64,000 nucleotides of DNA, taken from Nocardia elegans NBRC 108235 (lineage in GTDB: Bacteria; Actinomycetota; Actinomycetes; Mycobacteriales; Mycobacteriaceae). A program made the translations under genes and the position numbers. The notes under the pieces were generated by a model. The model saw only the letters and a list, made by a program, of their open reading frames with translations. It was not told where the DNA came from and did no database searches. The first letter of the stretch is position 1, and each line of letters starts with the position of its first letter. Positions 26,434-35,912 of the stretch are shown here, piece by piece. The DNA lies in contig NZ_BDBF01000009.1 in the NCBI RefSeq assembly GCF_001612845.1, positions 62,001 through 126,000 on the forward strand. The letters run 5' to 3'.

Positions 26434-28382
26434 TCGCAGGCTCCAGAAGCCGCGTCGAGCGGCTGCTGGCAGCTGTGGTGGCCTGGTTCAAATCCGTCGG
26501 AGAATCGCTGGGCCACACGTGGCGGCGATCGTTGCAGTTGCGCGTGGTGGTCTCCACGCTCACTCTGTCGCTGATCGTCATCACGATCCTCGGTGTGGTG
26601 CTGACCAGTCAGATCACCGACCGCCTCCTGGACGCGAAAGTCAATGCGGCCGTTGAGGAGATGAGCCGCGCTCGCAATACCGTCGAGGCGCAGCTGACGG
26701 GCGTTTCCGATTCGAGCACTCAGGCGGTCCGGCTGCAGGACGCCGTGCGCGCACTGTCGACCGGCAGCAGTTCGTCCGCCGGCGGCGCCGGAACCTACAA
26801 CGTCGCGCTGGCGATGGTGGGCGACGGCCAGCAGGAGGTGACCGCCGGGCCCATCACGGAGGTGCCGGCCGAGTTGCGCCGGTTCGTCCAGCAGAACCAG
26901 GTGAGCTATCAGTTCGCGACCATCTCGGATCCGGACGGTTACCGCGGGCCGGCGCTGATCATCGGCAGCCCGAGCTCGGAGGTGCCGACACTCGAGGTCT
27001 ATCTGATCTTCCCGCTCAACAACGAGCAGCGCAGCCTGAGCCTGATGCGCGGCACCATGCTGATCGGCGGCATCGTGCTGCTGCTGTTGCTGGCCGCGAT
27101 CACCGCGCTGGTGGCCCGGCAGGTGGTGTTGCCGATCCGCTCGGCCGCCCGGATCGCCGGACGTTTCGCCGACGGCCGCCTCAAGGAGCGGATGCTGGTT
27201 CGGGGTGAGGACGATATGGCCAGACTCGCCATGTCGTTCAACGAAATGGCCGAAAGTCTGTCCAATCAGATCACTCAGCTCGAGGAATTCGGCAATCTGC
27301 AACGCCGCTTCACCTCCGATGTCAGTCACGAACTGCGAACTCCGCTCACCACGGTGCGCATGGCCGCCGACCTCATCCACGGATCCAGCGACGAACTCGA
27401 TCCGGCGCTGGCCCGCAGTGCCGAACTGCTGGTGACCGAGCTGGACCGGTTCGAGGGTCTGCTCAACGACCTGCTCGAGATCAGCCGCCACGACGCGGGT
27501 GTGGCCGAATTGCAGATCGAATCGCTGGATGTGCGGATGTGCGCGCGGGCCGCGGTCTCCACGGTCCGGCATCTGGCCAAGGAAGCGGGCTGCGAACTGG
27601 TGGTGGACCTGCCCGAGGAACCGCTGGTCGCGGAGGTCGACCCGCGCCGCGTCGAACGCGTGCTGCGCAATCTGCTGGCCAACGCCATCGACCACAGCGA
27701 GGGCAAACCGGTCCTCATCCGCATGCGTGGTGACGTCGACGCCAACGCCGTCGCGATGGTGGTGCGCGATCAGGGTGTCGGACTTCGGCCCGGTGAGGAG
27801 AAGCTGGTCTTCAATCGCTTCTGGCGGTCGGATCCCTCGCGGATGCGGCGTTCCGGCGGTACCGGCCTCGGTCTGTCGATCAGCGTCGAGGACGCGAATC
27901 TGCACGACGGCCGGCTCGAGGCCTGGGGCGAGCCCGGGGTGGGCGCGAGCTTCCGTCTCACCCTGCCACTGGTGCGCGGACGAAAACTCGGACCGAGCCC
28001 GCTGTCGCTGGAACCGCCCAGGCGGCGACTGGCCGATCTGCCGGCCGGGTCGGTGGAGGCGGCGGACGAGCTCGCGGAACCCGCGGGCGATGCGCTCGCC
28101 GACCCGGACCCGGCCGCGAGCCGGTCACCGGCGGACGGGCTCGACGGTCACGCGGGCGTTGCCGGTACCGTCGAAGCGGATGCCGATGCCGAGCCGTCGG
28201 CGCGGACGACGCCGCCGGGCGCGGACGCCTCGGAATCGCCGGAAGCTCCGGGCTCGCCCGAAGCTCCGGAATCGCCGGACGGTGAACCGGCGGCCGAGCG
28301 GACATCGCCGAAGCCGGCGGGTGAGAGCGCGGGCGGCTCGGACGACACCGCACTCGCCGACAAAGAGGACATCAACCCATGA
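26430..28382 (+). CDS. mtrB: Sensor histidine kinase MtrB
   Basis: A 650-residue membrane kinase. TM1 lies at residues ~35-65, an extracytoplasmic domain at ~65-205, TM2 at ~210-235 ([19 protein letters not shown]), HAMP at ~235-290, and the H-box is [19 protein letters not shown] near residue 300; the ATPase boxes are [27 protein letters not shown] and [12 protein letters not shown]. From about residue 530 the protein continues as an acidic, Pro/Ala/Ser/Glu-rich tail of about 120 residues with SPEAP repeats, making it longer than the 567-residue M. tuberculosis protein. GTG 26430 overlaps mtrA, and the stop overlaps lpqB, as in the conserved mtrA-mtrB-lpqB operon. Confidence 0.95.
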   Translation: MIAGSRSRVERLLAAVVAWFKSVGESLGHTWRRSLQLRVVVSTLTLSLIVITILGVVLTSQITDRLLDAKVNAAVEEMSRARNTVEAQLTGVSDSSTQAVRLQDAVRALSTGSSSSAGGAGTYNVALAMVGDGQQEVTAGPITEVPAELRRFVQQNQVSYQFATISDPDGYRGPALIIGSPSSEVPTLEVYLIFPLNNEQRSLSLMRGTMLIGGIVLLLLLAAITALVARQVVLPIRSAARIAGRFADGRLKERMLVRGEDDMARLAMSFNEMAESLSNQITQLEEFGNLQRRFTSDVSHELRTPLTTVRMAADLIHGSSDELDPALARSAELLVTELDRFEGLLNDLLEISRHDAGVAELQIESLDVRMCARAAVSTVRHLAKEAGCELVVDLPEEPLVAEVDPRRVERVLRNLLANAIDHSEGKPVLIRMRGDVDANAVAMVVRDQGVGLRPGEEKLVFNRFWRSDPSRMRRSGGTGLGLSISVEDANLHDGRLEAWGEPGVGASFRLTLPLVRGRKLGPSPLSLEPPRRRLADLPAGSVEAADELAEPAGDALADPDPAASRSPADGLDGHAGVAGTVEADADAEPSARTTPPGADASESPEAPGSPEAPESPDGEPAAERTSPKPAGESAGGSDDTALADKEDINP

Positions 28383-30190
28383 ACCGCACCCGTCTGGCAA
28401 CGCTGCTCGCCGCGCTGTTCAGCTGCGTGCTGGTCCTCGCCGGCTGCGCCAATCTGCCGGATTCCTCGGCGCCGCAGGCATTGGGAACGCTCAACCGTCA
28501 GCCGACGTCGACCGGCCCGCATCCGCCCACCTCCGGGCGGGACCCGGATCTGTTGCTGCACGACTTCCTCGACGCCACTGCCGATCCGGCGGACCACCAT
28601 CGAACGGCGCGGCAGTACTTGACGCCGGGGGCCGCGGAGGGGTGGGACGACAGTGCGCGTACCGTCATCGTCGACAAACCCGACACCCTTCGGGAGTCGA
28701 GGTCGGAGGACTCCGCGACCTACCGCATTCGAGCGCGAAAACTGGGTGAGCTTGCCGCGGACGGGTCTTTCCGCGCCCAGGACAATACGTACGAGACCAG
28801 AATCGAAATGAGCAAGGTCGGCGACGAGTGGCGCATCAGCCAGGTGGAACCGGGCGTGGTAGTAGACAGCTCCGCGTTCTACAAGTCGTATCGTCGGTAT
28901 CCGCTGTATTTCGCCAACAGCCCCGGGACCACCATGGTTCCCGAGTTGCGTTGGATCTCGAGCCCGAAGGATCAACTGACGCAGCGGCTGGTAGGACTGC
29001 TGGCCGCGGGCCCACAGCCGGCCCTGTCGCCGGCCGTGCGCAATATGCTCGCCCCGCCCGTCAGCGTGCGCGAAGGTATCACCAAAGCCAACGGTGAACC
29101 GGATAACGTCGGCGTCGGGCTGGGCGGGGTACGCATAGATTTCGCCGGTGCCTCGGCTCTTGATGCGCACAGTAAGGAAATGCTGGCGGCCCAGGTGGTA
29201 CTGACATTGGCAGGGGCGGATATCCCCGGCCCCTACGTGTTACTCGCCGACGGCAAGCCGCTGGACGACCGGTACGCAGGCGTGGGCTGGTCGTTGGACG
29301 ACGTCAGTGCGATGAACCCGACAACTCTCACAGGAGATCGGTCCCACCTCCATGCGTTGCGGGATGGCTCGCTGGTTGCCGTGGATGTCTCCAAGGGGCA
29401 GATCGTCCGTATGCCCGGATACTTCGGTGCCGCCCGAAATCTACAGTCGGTCGGATTGTCGGAAGACGGAAAGTTGATCGCCGCGGTCGCCGAGAGCGGC
29501 GAGCCCGCGCCCGCGCCGAAGCACACCCTCATCATCGGCAGCTATGACGGCGCTTCCACATTCTCGGTCGTCCAGGGCGAGACCATCACGCGGCCGTCAT
29601 GGACCTCCGATGGTGAGGCCGCGTGGGCGGTGGTCGATGGAACTCGGGTGATCCGAGTTGCGCACGATCGCGGCACCGGCAACGTATCGATGCAGGACAT
29701 CGATACGTCGATGCTGACTTCGGGTGAGGCGAACAGCACCGACCCGGTGCCCCGTCTCCCGATCACCGATCTCAGTATCTCCCGCGACGGAACGCGTGCG
29801 GCGATCATCGCCGGAGGCAAGGTTTACCTTGCTGTCGTGATTCAGCATCCGGACGGCAAGTTCGCACTGGTGTCGCCCAGGCCGGTGGCGGTCGATCTGA
29901 GCACAACGGCCGTATCCATCGACTGGTCCACTCCTGATTCTCTCGTTCTGGCGCGAGAAGGAGACGTGAACCCGGTGGAGTCGGTCTTTATCGATGGTTC
30001 GGAGCTGACGCCACTGTCCAGCCAGAACCTGACTCCACCTGTCCGCGTGGTAAGTGCTGCCCCCGGTATTCTTTACGCCGCCGATTCACGTGCGGTAATG
30101 CAACTGCAGTCGACAGGTCCGTCGGCGGACCGGTTTTGGCGTGAGACGCCGGGGCTCGGTGCGAACACGGTGCCGGTTCTGCCGGACTGA
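28379..30190 (+). CDS. lpqB: Lipoprotein LpqB
   Basis: A 603-residue lipoprotein that interacts with and tunes MtrB on the outer face of the membrane in mycobacteria. The signal peptide ends in a lipobox, VLVLAGC, with Cys23 the lipidated residue. Residues ~200-300 form a GerMN-like domain ([31 protein letters not shown]), and the C-terminal ~270 residues form a beta-propeller-like domain with repeating strand and turn patterns. It is joined to mtrB by ATGA. A hairpin follows only after the next small gene, so that gene may belong to the same transcript. Confidence 0.93.
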   Translation: MNRTRLATLLAALFSCVLVLAGCANLPDSSAPQALGTLNRQPTSTGPHPPTSGRDPDLLLHDFLDATADPADHHRTARQYLTPGAAEGWDDSARTVIVDKPDTLRESRSEDSATYRIRARKLGELAADGSFRAQDNTYETRIEMSKVGDEWRISQVEPGVVVDSSAFYKSYRRYPLYFANSPGTTMVPELRWISSPKDQLTQRLVGLLAAGPQPALSPAVRNMLAPPVSVREGITKANGEPDNVGVGLGGVRIDFAGASALDAHSKEMLAAQVVLTLAGADIPGPYVLLADGKPLDDRYAGVGWSLDDVSAMNPTTLTGDRSHLHALRDGSLVAVDVSKGQIVRMPGYFGAARNLQSVGLSEDGKLIAAVAESGEPAPAPKHTLIIGSYDGASTFSVVQGETITRPSWTSDGEAAWAVVDGTRVIRVAHDRGTGNVSMQDIDTSMLTSGEANSTDPVPRLPITDLSISRDGTRAAIIAGGKVYLAVVIQHPDGKFALVSPRPVAVDLSTTAVSIDWSTPDSLVLAREGDVNPVESVFIDGSELTPLSSQNLTPPVRVVSAAPGILYAADSRAVMQLQSTGPSADRFWRETPGLGANTVPVLPD

Positions 30191-30300
30191 ACAATCGATC
30201 CGCGCCGTAAACCCGTTGTGCTCCAAAGGATCTCGATGTAATGTCGGCTGCGGCCCGACGAGTTCGTCGAGCTCGGGGGTTTGTTCAGGGAGGGATTCGA

Positions 30301-30540
30301 ATGTTCCGCAAATTGTCTGTCGCCGCAACATCTGCACTTGCCGGTGCTGTTGTCGGTATCGGGGTCGCGCACGCCGCTGACCTGCCCACTCCGGAGGGGA
30401 CAGTGTTCACGGGCGAATATGCGCAATACGATTGCGCCAGGGCGTTGGAGCAGGACCTCAACGCGCTCAATGGGGCGGCGCAGGGTACTTGTGACCCCAA
30501 CGGATCAGGTGGGTGGGTGCTGCACATCGGCACCCACTGA
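30301..30540 (+). CDS. Small secreted protein of unknown function
   Basis: A 79-residue protein: signal peptide MFRKLSVAATSALAGAVVGI with probable cleavage after VAHA near residue 24, then a short mature chain with two Cys (YDCARALEQ and GTCDPNGSG) that may form one disulfide, ending in WVLHIGTH. ATG 30301 is preceded by GGGAGGG with good spacing; a longer upstream frame lacks that support. It is 110 bp after lpqB on the same strand and is followed by a perfect 22-bp stem. No family is recognised. Confidence 0.7.
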   Translation: MFRKLSVAATSALAGAVVGIGVAHAADLPTPEGTVFTGEYAQYDCARALEQDLNALNGAAQGTCDPNGSGGWVLHIGTH

Positions 30541-30576
30541 CGGCGGGAACTCTGGTCCGTCCAGCAACTAGAGCGC

Positions 30577-30623
30577 GGCCTGGGCATCCGGTTCCGGACA
30601 ATCCGGAACCGGATGCCCAGGCC
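30577..30623. terminator. Perfect 22-bp stem hairpin
   Basis: The arms 30577-30598 and 30602-30623 are fully complementary around a 3-nt CAA loop; they begin GGCCTGGGCATCCGG. No poly-T tail of usual strength follows. It closes the mtrA-mtrB-lpqB-small secreted gene block. Confidence 0.8.
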
Positions 30624-30784
30624 GTTCGTCGGTTCGGGGCCAACTCAACCTTTCCCGTTCCCGCCGCCTTGCGAGGATTTTTTTCCGATCGACGATCATT
30701 GTCGATCGCATTGAAGCCGGGCTGTCGTGAACGGGTTGGTCCGCGCGAGCGCTACCTGTCGGTGGCCTCGGCCAGACTGGGCCG

Positions 30785-31429
30785 ATGCGGACGCTGCTGG
30801 ATTTGGTCCTGCCGCAGTACTGCGGGGGATGTGGATCGGCCGGAATCGGATGGTGCGGGGAATGTGCCGCGACACTGAGCGCGGAGCCCATGCGGGTATG
30901 GCCGCGCACCGATCCGGGGGTGCCGTGCTGGGCGTTGAGTGGATACGCGGGTCCGGCCCGGCGCGCCGTGGTGGCGGCCAAGGAATCGGGCCGCCGGGAT
31001 CTGATCGCACCGCTGGGCCGGGCCGTGGCCCGCGGTATCGGCCTGCTGCGTGCTCCCGGCCGCCCGCTGATTCTGGTTCCGGCGCCGAGCCGCCGGGTCG
31101 CGGCCCGGCGTCGTGGGGGCGATCCGGTTCTGCGGACGGCGCGCGTCGCGACCGGTTGGCTGTCCGATTGCCATCTCGCACCCGTGCTGTGGGCGCGCGG
31201 TGAGGTGCGCGACTCCGTCGGACTGAGCGCGCGAGCGCGCCGGGACAATCTGGCGGGCCGGATCGTCTGCCGCATCGGTGCGACGTCGGTCCTGCGGACC
31301 CTGGCCGCTGCCGACATCGTACTGGTAGACGATGTTCTCACCACGGGCGCGACCGCGGCCGAATCGGTGCGGGTTCTGGCTCTGGCCGGGCTGAACGTAC
31401 GGGCCGTGATGGTGACATGCGCCGCCTGA
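30785..31429 (+). CDS. ComF-family phosphoribosyltransferase-like protein
   Basis: A 214-residue ComF-type protein. The N-terminus has a treble-clef-like Cys cluster (CGGCGSAGIGWCGEC, residues ~14-28) and the rest a PRTase fold; the PRPP loop reads IVLVDDVLTTGATAAES near residue 180. The VPAPSRRVAARRRGGD and SVGLSARARRDNL motifs are typical. In competent bacteria ComF helps DNA uptake; in actinomycetes the role is unclear. It lies between lpqB and hpf, as in mycobacteria (Rv3242c). An AGACT hexamer ends 6 nt before ATG 30785 and may be the -10 box. Confidence 0.85.
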   Translation: MRTLLDLVLPQYCGGCGSAGIGWCGECAATLSAEPMRVWPRTDPGVPCWALSGYAGPARRAVVAAKESGRRDLIAPLGRAVARGIGLLRAPGRPLILVPAPSRRVAARRRGGDPVLRTARVATGWLSDCHLAPVLWARGEVRDSVGLSARARRDNLAGRIVCRIGATSVLRTLAAADIVLVDDVLTTGATAAESVRVLALAGLNVRAVMVTCAA

Positions 31430-31688
31430 GTGGGAGAAATTTGCGTGAACAGTGGCGGACGGATCGTTGGCGTAATAGCGTTGCTGACAGAGCGATCTGA
31501 CACCCGAACCCAGAGTTTGGAGGTGGCGACTCGGACGACTTCGTACCGAGCATTCCGGCATGAGTGGCGGGCCACGGGTGGCAGTCTGCAAGCCCTTTCC
31601 GAATCCCGCGCAACCTCTCTCCGGTCGGCTCGGTGCGGTTGCTAACCCGCCGCACATGGAGTTGTGCGGCCAGATCCGGGAGGTACGC

Positions 31689-32423
31689 GTGACGACTTCA
31701 CGACCTTCAGTGAAAGAAGCAGATCCCTCGACCGGTACGGGCACCCAGCTGGGTTCCGGTGAACTGAACGGAGCCGAACAGACTATTTCGGATGTGCCCC
31801 GGACGCCCGAAGCGGACGTCGTGGTCAAGGGACGTAACGTCGAGGTACCCGATCATTTCCGCATTCACGTCGCGGACCGACTCTCCCGTCTGGAACGTTT
31901 CGACCCGTCGATATACCTCTTCGATGTCGAGTTGTTCCATGAACGAAACCGCCGCCAGCGCAAGAACTGTCAGCGTGTCGAGATCACCGTGCGCGGCAAG
32001 GGCCCGGTGGTCCGGGCCGAAGCCTGTGCCGACAGTTTCTACGGCGCACTGGAATCCGCGGTGGTCAAACTCGAGGCCCGATTGCGGCGCAGCAAGGATC
32101 GCCGCCGGGTGCACTACGGCGAGAAGACACCCGTATCCGTCGCGGAGGCGACAGCCGCGCTGGTCGAGGACACCCTCCCCGTCGGCGCCGACGGATCCGA
32201 GTCGGCCGACCGTGCCGATACCGAATCGAGCGAGTACGCCGGGCCGGGGCATATCGTGCGCACCAAGGTCCATTCCGCGACTCCGATGTCGGTGGACGAC
32301 GCGCTGTATCAGATGGAACTCGTCGGCCACGATTTCTTCCTCTTCCACGACCGCGAGACCGACCGACCGTCGGTGGTCTATCGCCGCCACGCCTTCGACT
32401 ACGGGTTGATCAGGCTGACATAA
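31689..32423 (+). CDS. hpf: Long-form ribosome hibernation promoting factor
   Basis: A 244-residue long HPF. Residues ~40-140 are the S30AE domain that sits in the 30S decoding centre (VVKGRNVEVPDHFRIHVADR; NCQRVEITVRGKGPVVRAEA); the final ~55 residues (VRTKVHSATPMSVDDALYQM, then VVYRRHAFDYGLIRLT) are the dimerising tail that pairs 70S ribosomes into 100S particles. The linker is acidic. GTG 31689 is chosen because GGGAGGT lies about 6 nt upstream. It is the orthologue of Rv3241c in gene order. The 259-bp gap after comF contains no other gene I can support and probably holds the stress-responsive promoter. Confidence 0.93.
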   Translation: MTTSRPSVKEADPSTGTGTQLGSGELNGAEQTISDVPRTPEADVVVKGRNVEVPDHFRIHVADRLSRLERFDPSIYLFDVELFHERNRRQRKNCQRVEITVRGKGPVVRAEACADSFYGALESAVVKLEARLRRSKDRRRVHYGEKTPVSVAEATAALVEDTLPVGADGSESADRADTESSEYAGPGHIVRTKVHSATPMSVDDALYQMELVGHDFFLFHDRETDRPSVVYRRHAFDYGLIRLT

Positions 32424-32441
32424 CGAGTTTTCGGGAGCTGG

Positions 32442-32469
32442 ACGGCCGGGGCCGAGACGCCCCGGCCGT
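32442..32469 (+). terminator. hpf terminator
   Basis: 11-bp stem ACGGCCGGGGC / GCCCCGGCCGT with a 6-nt loop, followed by TCGTCGTTC. Confidence 0.75.
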
Positions 32470-32529
32470 TCGTCGTTCACCGGGCCGGCGAGATTACCGT
32501 GACATCTTGTATCGGCATCTTGCTCGCCC

Positions 32530-32544
32530 TACTGTAAAGGCATG
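32530..32544 (+). promoter_or_regulatory. -10 box and leaderless start of the thiolase gene
   Basis: TACTGT at 32530-32535, 6 nt, then ATG 32542. Confidence 0.45.
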
Positions 32545-33834
32545 GCCACCAAGCGTTCTCGTCGCGCCGTCATCGTCGCCGGTGCTCGTACCCCATTCCT
32601 GCGCGCTTTCACCGACTACACGCGGATGGACACCATCGATCTGGGTGTCCTGGCGGTGGGCGGGCTGCTCGAGCGGACCGGACTGCCCGAGAATCAGGTG
32701 CAGGCGATGGTGTGGGGCGGGGTGATCCTGCCGAGTGTGGCGCCCAACGTCGCCCGGGAGATCGCCTTGGATCTGGGTCTCGACCACGGTTGCGAGGGCT
32801 ACACGGTCACCCGTGCGTGCGCCTCCGGACTGCAGGCCGTGACCGCGGCGGCGGCCGCCATCGAACGCGGGGAATACGACATCATGGTCGCGGGCGGCAG
32901 CGATTCCACCAGCAATGCCGAGGTGAAGCTGCCGCAGAAGATGGTGCACGCGGCCGCGCCGCTGGCCCTGGGCAAGCCGAAGCCGAAGGACTATCTGTCC
33001 GCGGTGGCGCAGCTGGCGCCGTTCACGGATCTGCTGCCGCGCCGGCCGAAGATCGCCGAGCGCACCACCGGCGAGGTGATGGGGGAGTCGGCGGAGAAGA
33101 TGGCCCGCATCAACGGCATCACCCGGGAACAGCAGGATGCCTTCGCCGCCCGTTCGCACCATCGCGCGGCGGCGGCGATCGAATCCGGCCGGTTCGATCG
33201 GGAGGTGCTCGCGGTCGCCACGCCGGACGGGAAGACGGTCACCCGCGACGGACTCGTGCGCGCGAACACCGGTGTCGAGAAGCTGGCGACCCTCGCCCCG
33301 GTCTTCGAGCGCGACGGCACGGTGACGGCGGGCAACGCCAGCCCGCTCACCGACGGCGCGGCCGCGGTGCTGCTGATGAGCGAGGAGAAGGCGCGCGCCC
33401 TGGGCTTCGAACCGCTGGCGGCCTTCCGGTCCTGGAGTTTCGTCAGCGTCGACCCGTCCGATCAGGTGCTGATCGGTCCGGCCATCTCCATGCCGCGGGC
33501 ACTCGACAAGGCGGGGCTGGCCTTGTCGGACATCGATGTCGTCGATATCCACGAGGCCTTCGCCGCCCAGACCCTCTCGGTGGTGTCGGCCCTGGGCAGC
33601 GACGCGTGGGCCAAATCCCGGCTGGACCGTGACAGTGCCGTCGGCGAGATCGACCCGGACAGCCTCAATGTGCACGGCGGTTCGATCTCGATCGGCCACC
33701 CCTTCGGCGCCACCGGTGCGCGCATGGTGACGACCATGGCCAACGAGCTGGCACTCACCGGGAAGAGCGCTGCGCTACTGGGCATTTGCGCAGCGGGAGG
33801 GCATGGCGCGTCCGCGGTCCTCGAACGGGTGTAG
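32542..33834 (+). CDS. Acetyl-CoA C-acyltransferase (thiolase, FadI-like)
   Basis: A 430-residue thiolase cleaving 3-ketoacyl-CoA, the last step of beta-oxidation, or condensing acetyl-CoA in reverse. Catalytic Cys93 is in VTRACASGLQAV; the NVHGGSISIGHPFGATGAR loop carries the conserved Asn, Gly and His; the proton-accepting Cys is in GICAAGGHG near the C-terminus. It is the size of FadI/trifunctional-beta relatives rather than the shorter acetoacetyl-CoA thiolases. It stands alone, convergent with bluB, and falls between hpf and the desaturases, an insertion relative to the M. tuberculosis order I remember. Confidence 0.9.
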   Translation: MATKRSRRAVIVAGARTPFLRAFTDYTRMDTIDLGVLAVGGLLERTGLPENQVQAMVWGGVILPSVAPNVAREIALDLGLDHGCEGYTVTRACASGLQAVTAAAAAIERGEYDIMVAGGSDSTSNAEVKLPQKMVHAAAPLALGKPKPKDYLSAVAQLAPFTDLLPRRPKIAERTTGEVMGESAEKMARINGITREQQDAFAARSHHRAAAAIESGRFDREVLAVATPDGKTVTRDGLVRANTGVEKLATLAPVFERDGTVTAGNASPLTDGAAAVLLMSEEKARALGFEPLAAFRSWSFVSVDPSDQVLIGPAISMPRALDKAGLALSDIDVVDIHEAFAAQTLSVVSALGSDAWAKSRLDRDSAVGEIDPDSLNVHGGSISIGHPFGATGARMVTTMANELALTGKSAALLGICAAGGHGASAVLERV

Positions 33835-33842
33835 GCAGGGCG

Positions 33843-34484
33843 CTAGTACCGCTCCCAGTGGATCGCGTCGTCGAGTGGCCGCCGGTCGCGCCAGCCGAAC
33901 CGTTCCAGATCCGGCGTGTGCTGGAATTCGTGCACCGGGCCGACGCACAGCCACGCGACGGGACGAATGCCGGCGGGCAGCTCGATCAAGTCGGTGAGGA
34001 ACGGTGCGTCATAGAAACTCACCCAGCCGACGCCCACCCCTTCGGCGGTCGCGGCCAGCCACAGGTTCTGGATCGCGAGAACCGTAGAGTACAAACCGGT
34101 TTCGGGCACCGTCGCGCGACCGAGGATCTGCGGGCCGCCACGACTGTCGTCGTGGGTGACGACTATCCCGGTGCCGCTCTCGGTGATGCCCTCGATCTTG
34201 ATCGGCTCGAAGGTGCGGGCCCGCTCCGGTGGCAGAGAATCACGGAATTCGATGCGCTTCTCGGCGACGTGTGCGGCGAAGCGCGCCAATGTCGCCGGGT
34301 CACGCACGACGACGAAATCCCACGGCTGCGAATTGCCGACGCTGGGTGCGCGATGGGCCGCGTCGAGGATTCGGAGCAGGGTCGCATCGTCGACGAGATC
34401 GCCGGTGAATTCGGCACGCACATCGCGGCGCCGCCGGATTACGTCGTAGATGCTGGATTCTTGCGTTGACACCGGTTCAGTCAA
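33843..34484 (-). CDS. bluB: 5,6-dimethylbenzimidazole synthase (BluB)
   Basis: A 213-residue FMN-dependent nitroreductase-fold enzyme that cannibalises FMN with oxygen to form 5,6-dimethylbenzimidazole, the lower ligand of vitamin B12. The family motifs are all present: RRRRDVRAEF at the N-terminus, RAPSVGNSQPWDFVVV, then VTHDDSRGGPQILGR (the flavin-splitting loop with its Asp) and GWVSFYDAPFLTDLIELP. No other cobalamin gene is in the window. It follows desaturase 1 on the same strand but is separated from it by a bidirectional terminator. Confidence 0.85.
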   Translation of the reverse strand: MTEPVSTQESSIYDVIRRRRDVRAEFTGDLVDDATLLRILDAAHRAPSVGNSQPWDFVVVRDPATLARFAAHVAEKRIEFRDSLPPERARTFEPIKIEGITESGTGIVVTHDDSRGGPQILGRATVPETGLYSTVLAIQNLWLAATAEGVGVGWVSFYDAPFLTDLIELPAGIRPVAWLCVGPVHEFQHTPDLERFGWRDRRPLDDAIHWERY

Positions 34485-34510
34485 TCAGGCCCGGACGCGG
34501 GCAGACGAAA

Positions 34511-34543
34511 GGGGCTCCCCGGATATCGAATCCGGAGAGCCCC
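34511..34543. terminator. Bidirectional terminator between desaturase 1 and bluB
   Basis: Interrupted stem GGGGCTC-cc-CGGAT / ATCCG-GAGAGCCCC around a short loop, with T-rich DNA on both sides. Confidence 0.7.
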
Positions 34544-34559
34544 TTCTGTTCGGTGATCG

Positions 34560-35816
34560 CTAGGCGGCCGAGCCGACCGTCTGCCGGCGTTCCGCCACCC
34601 GGCGCTTGCCTTCCTTCAGCGCGGTGCGCAATCCGCGCCGGCGCCCGGTTACCGGGTCGACCGTGCCGATGCCGCCGAATGCGCGCTCGGACTTGGTCTC
34701 GGGAGCGTCGTCGGTGCCGCGGCGCAGGTATTTGTTGGGCACCGACAGCTTGATGATGGTGCGCCACGATTTCGCGTACTGCACCGGCAGCGAACCGCTG
34801 GTGTAGGGCAGATCGTATTTGTCGCACAATTCCCGCACCCGCACCGAGATGGCCCGCAGCCGGTTGCTCGGCAGGTCCGGGAACAGGTGGTGTTCGATCT
34901 GATGGGAGAGGTTGCCGGTCATGAAGTGCATGACCGCGCCGCCGGTGATATTGGCACTGCCCAGCATCTGGCGCAGGTACCACTCGCCCTGCGTTTCGTT
35001 GTCCACATCACCCTTGGTGAACTTCTCCGCGCCGTCGGGGAAGTGGCCGCAGAAGATCACCGCGTTGGTCCACACATTGCGGACGATATTGGCGGTGATA
35101 TTGGCCGTCAGCGTGGACAGGAAGGCCGGTCCGGTCAGCAGCGGGAAGATCACATAATCCTTCGCCGCCTGCTTGCCGACCTTCTTCAGCACGACCTTGC
35201 GGTCCTGCTCGAATTGCCGGCGTTCCGGCGAATCGGCCGACCACTTCTTCTTCGCGACCTTGCCCAGCTCCAAATGCTGGATGGCCACGCCGTATTCGAA
35301 GAACATCTGCAGCAGCAGGTTGTAGATCGGCTGTCCGAGATAGAACGGCGTCCACCGCTGATCGCGCGTCACGCGCAGCAGGCCGTAGCCGATGTCGTCA
35401 TCCATACCCAGCACGTTGGTGTACTTGTGGTGCAGGTAGTTGTGCGTGATCTTCCAGTGTTCCGACGGTCCGGCGTTGTCCCACTCCCAGTTGGAAGAGT
35501 GGATTTCCGGATCGTTCATCCAGTCCCACTGGCCGTGCATGACGTTGTGGCCGATCTCCATGTTCTCGATGATCTTGGCGGCCGACAACATCGCCGTGCC
35601 GGCCAGCCAGGCCGGCGGTAGGAAACTGGCGAACAGTGTGGCGCGGCCCCCGATTTCCAGGGCGCGCTGCAAACGGATCACGTTACGGATGTAGCGGGCG
35701 TCGTTCTCGCCTCGGGAGGCCTCGATTTCGCGACGGATCGCATCCAGCTCCGCGCCGATCGCTTCCACATCCTCTGGAGTGAGGTGGGCGTATTCCTTGA
35801 CATCCGAGATCGCCAT
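34560..35816 (-). CDS. Membrane fatty acid desaturase (DesA3-like acyl-CoA delta-9)
   Basis: A 418-residue diiron desaturase placing a cis double bond in stearoyl/palmitoyl-CoA at the membrane. The histidine boxes are HNVMHGQWDW near residue 90, HNYLHHKYTN near residue 125 and SHQIEHHLFPD near residue 310, with hydrophobic helices around residues 55-75 and 215-245. The basic tail (RRRGLRTALKEGKRR) is characteristic of this group. The reductase at 37559-38743 on the same strand is its likely electron donor, as Rv3230c is for DesA3. ATG 35816 follows a 19-bp motif shared with that reductase. Confidence 0.93.
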   Translation of the reverse strand: MAISDVKEYAHLTPEDVEAIGAELDAIRREIEASRGENDARYIRNVIRLQRALEIGGRATLFASFLPPAWLAGTAMLSAAKIIENMEIGHNVMHGQWDWMNDPEIHSSNWEWDNAGPSEHWKITHNYLHHKYTNVLGMDDDIGYGLLRVTRDQRWTPFYLGQPIYNLLLQMFFEYGVAIQHLELGKVAKKKWSADSPERRQFEQDRKVVLKKVGKQAAKDYVIFPLLTGPAFLSTLTANITANIVRNVWTNAVIFCGHFPDGAEKFTKGDVDNETQGEWYLRQMLGSANITGGAVMHFMTGNLSHQIEHHLFPDLPSNRLRAISVRVRELCDKYDLPYTSGSLPVQYAKSWRTIIKLSVPNKYLRRGTDDAPETKSERAFGGIGTVDPVTGRRRGLRTALKEGKRRVAERRQTVGSAA

Positions 35817-35834
35817 GCTGGTTACACTACCGTA

Positions 35835-35853
35835 GGTTACGGTCCCGTAGGTT
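35835..35853. promoter_or_regulatory. 19-bp desaturase motif, copy 1
   Basis: GGTTACGG-N3-CGTAGGTT, 18 bp before desaturase 1. The copy at 38784-38802 before the reductase is identical outside the central three bases. It contains the palindromic core TACGG-YC-CCGTA. Confidence 0.65.
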
Positions 35854-35912
35854 GTCTCCGGATCGGATTACAACTGTGGCGTATACCGCATTGTGATCGT
35901 GGCCGCTATGGC

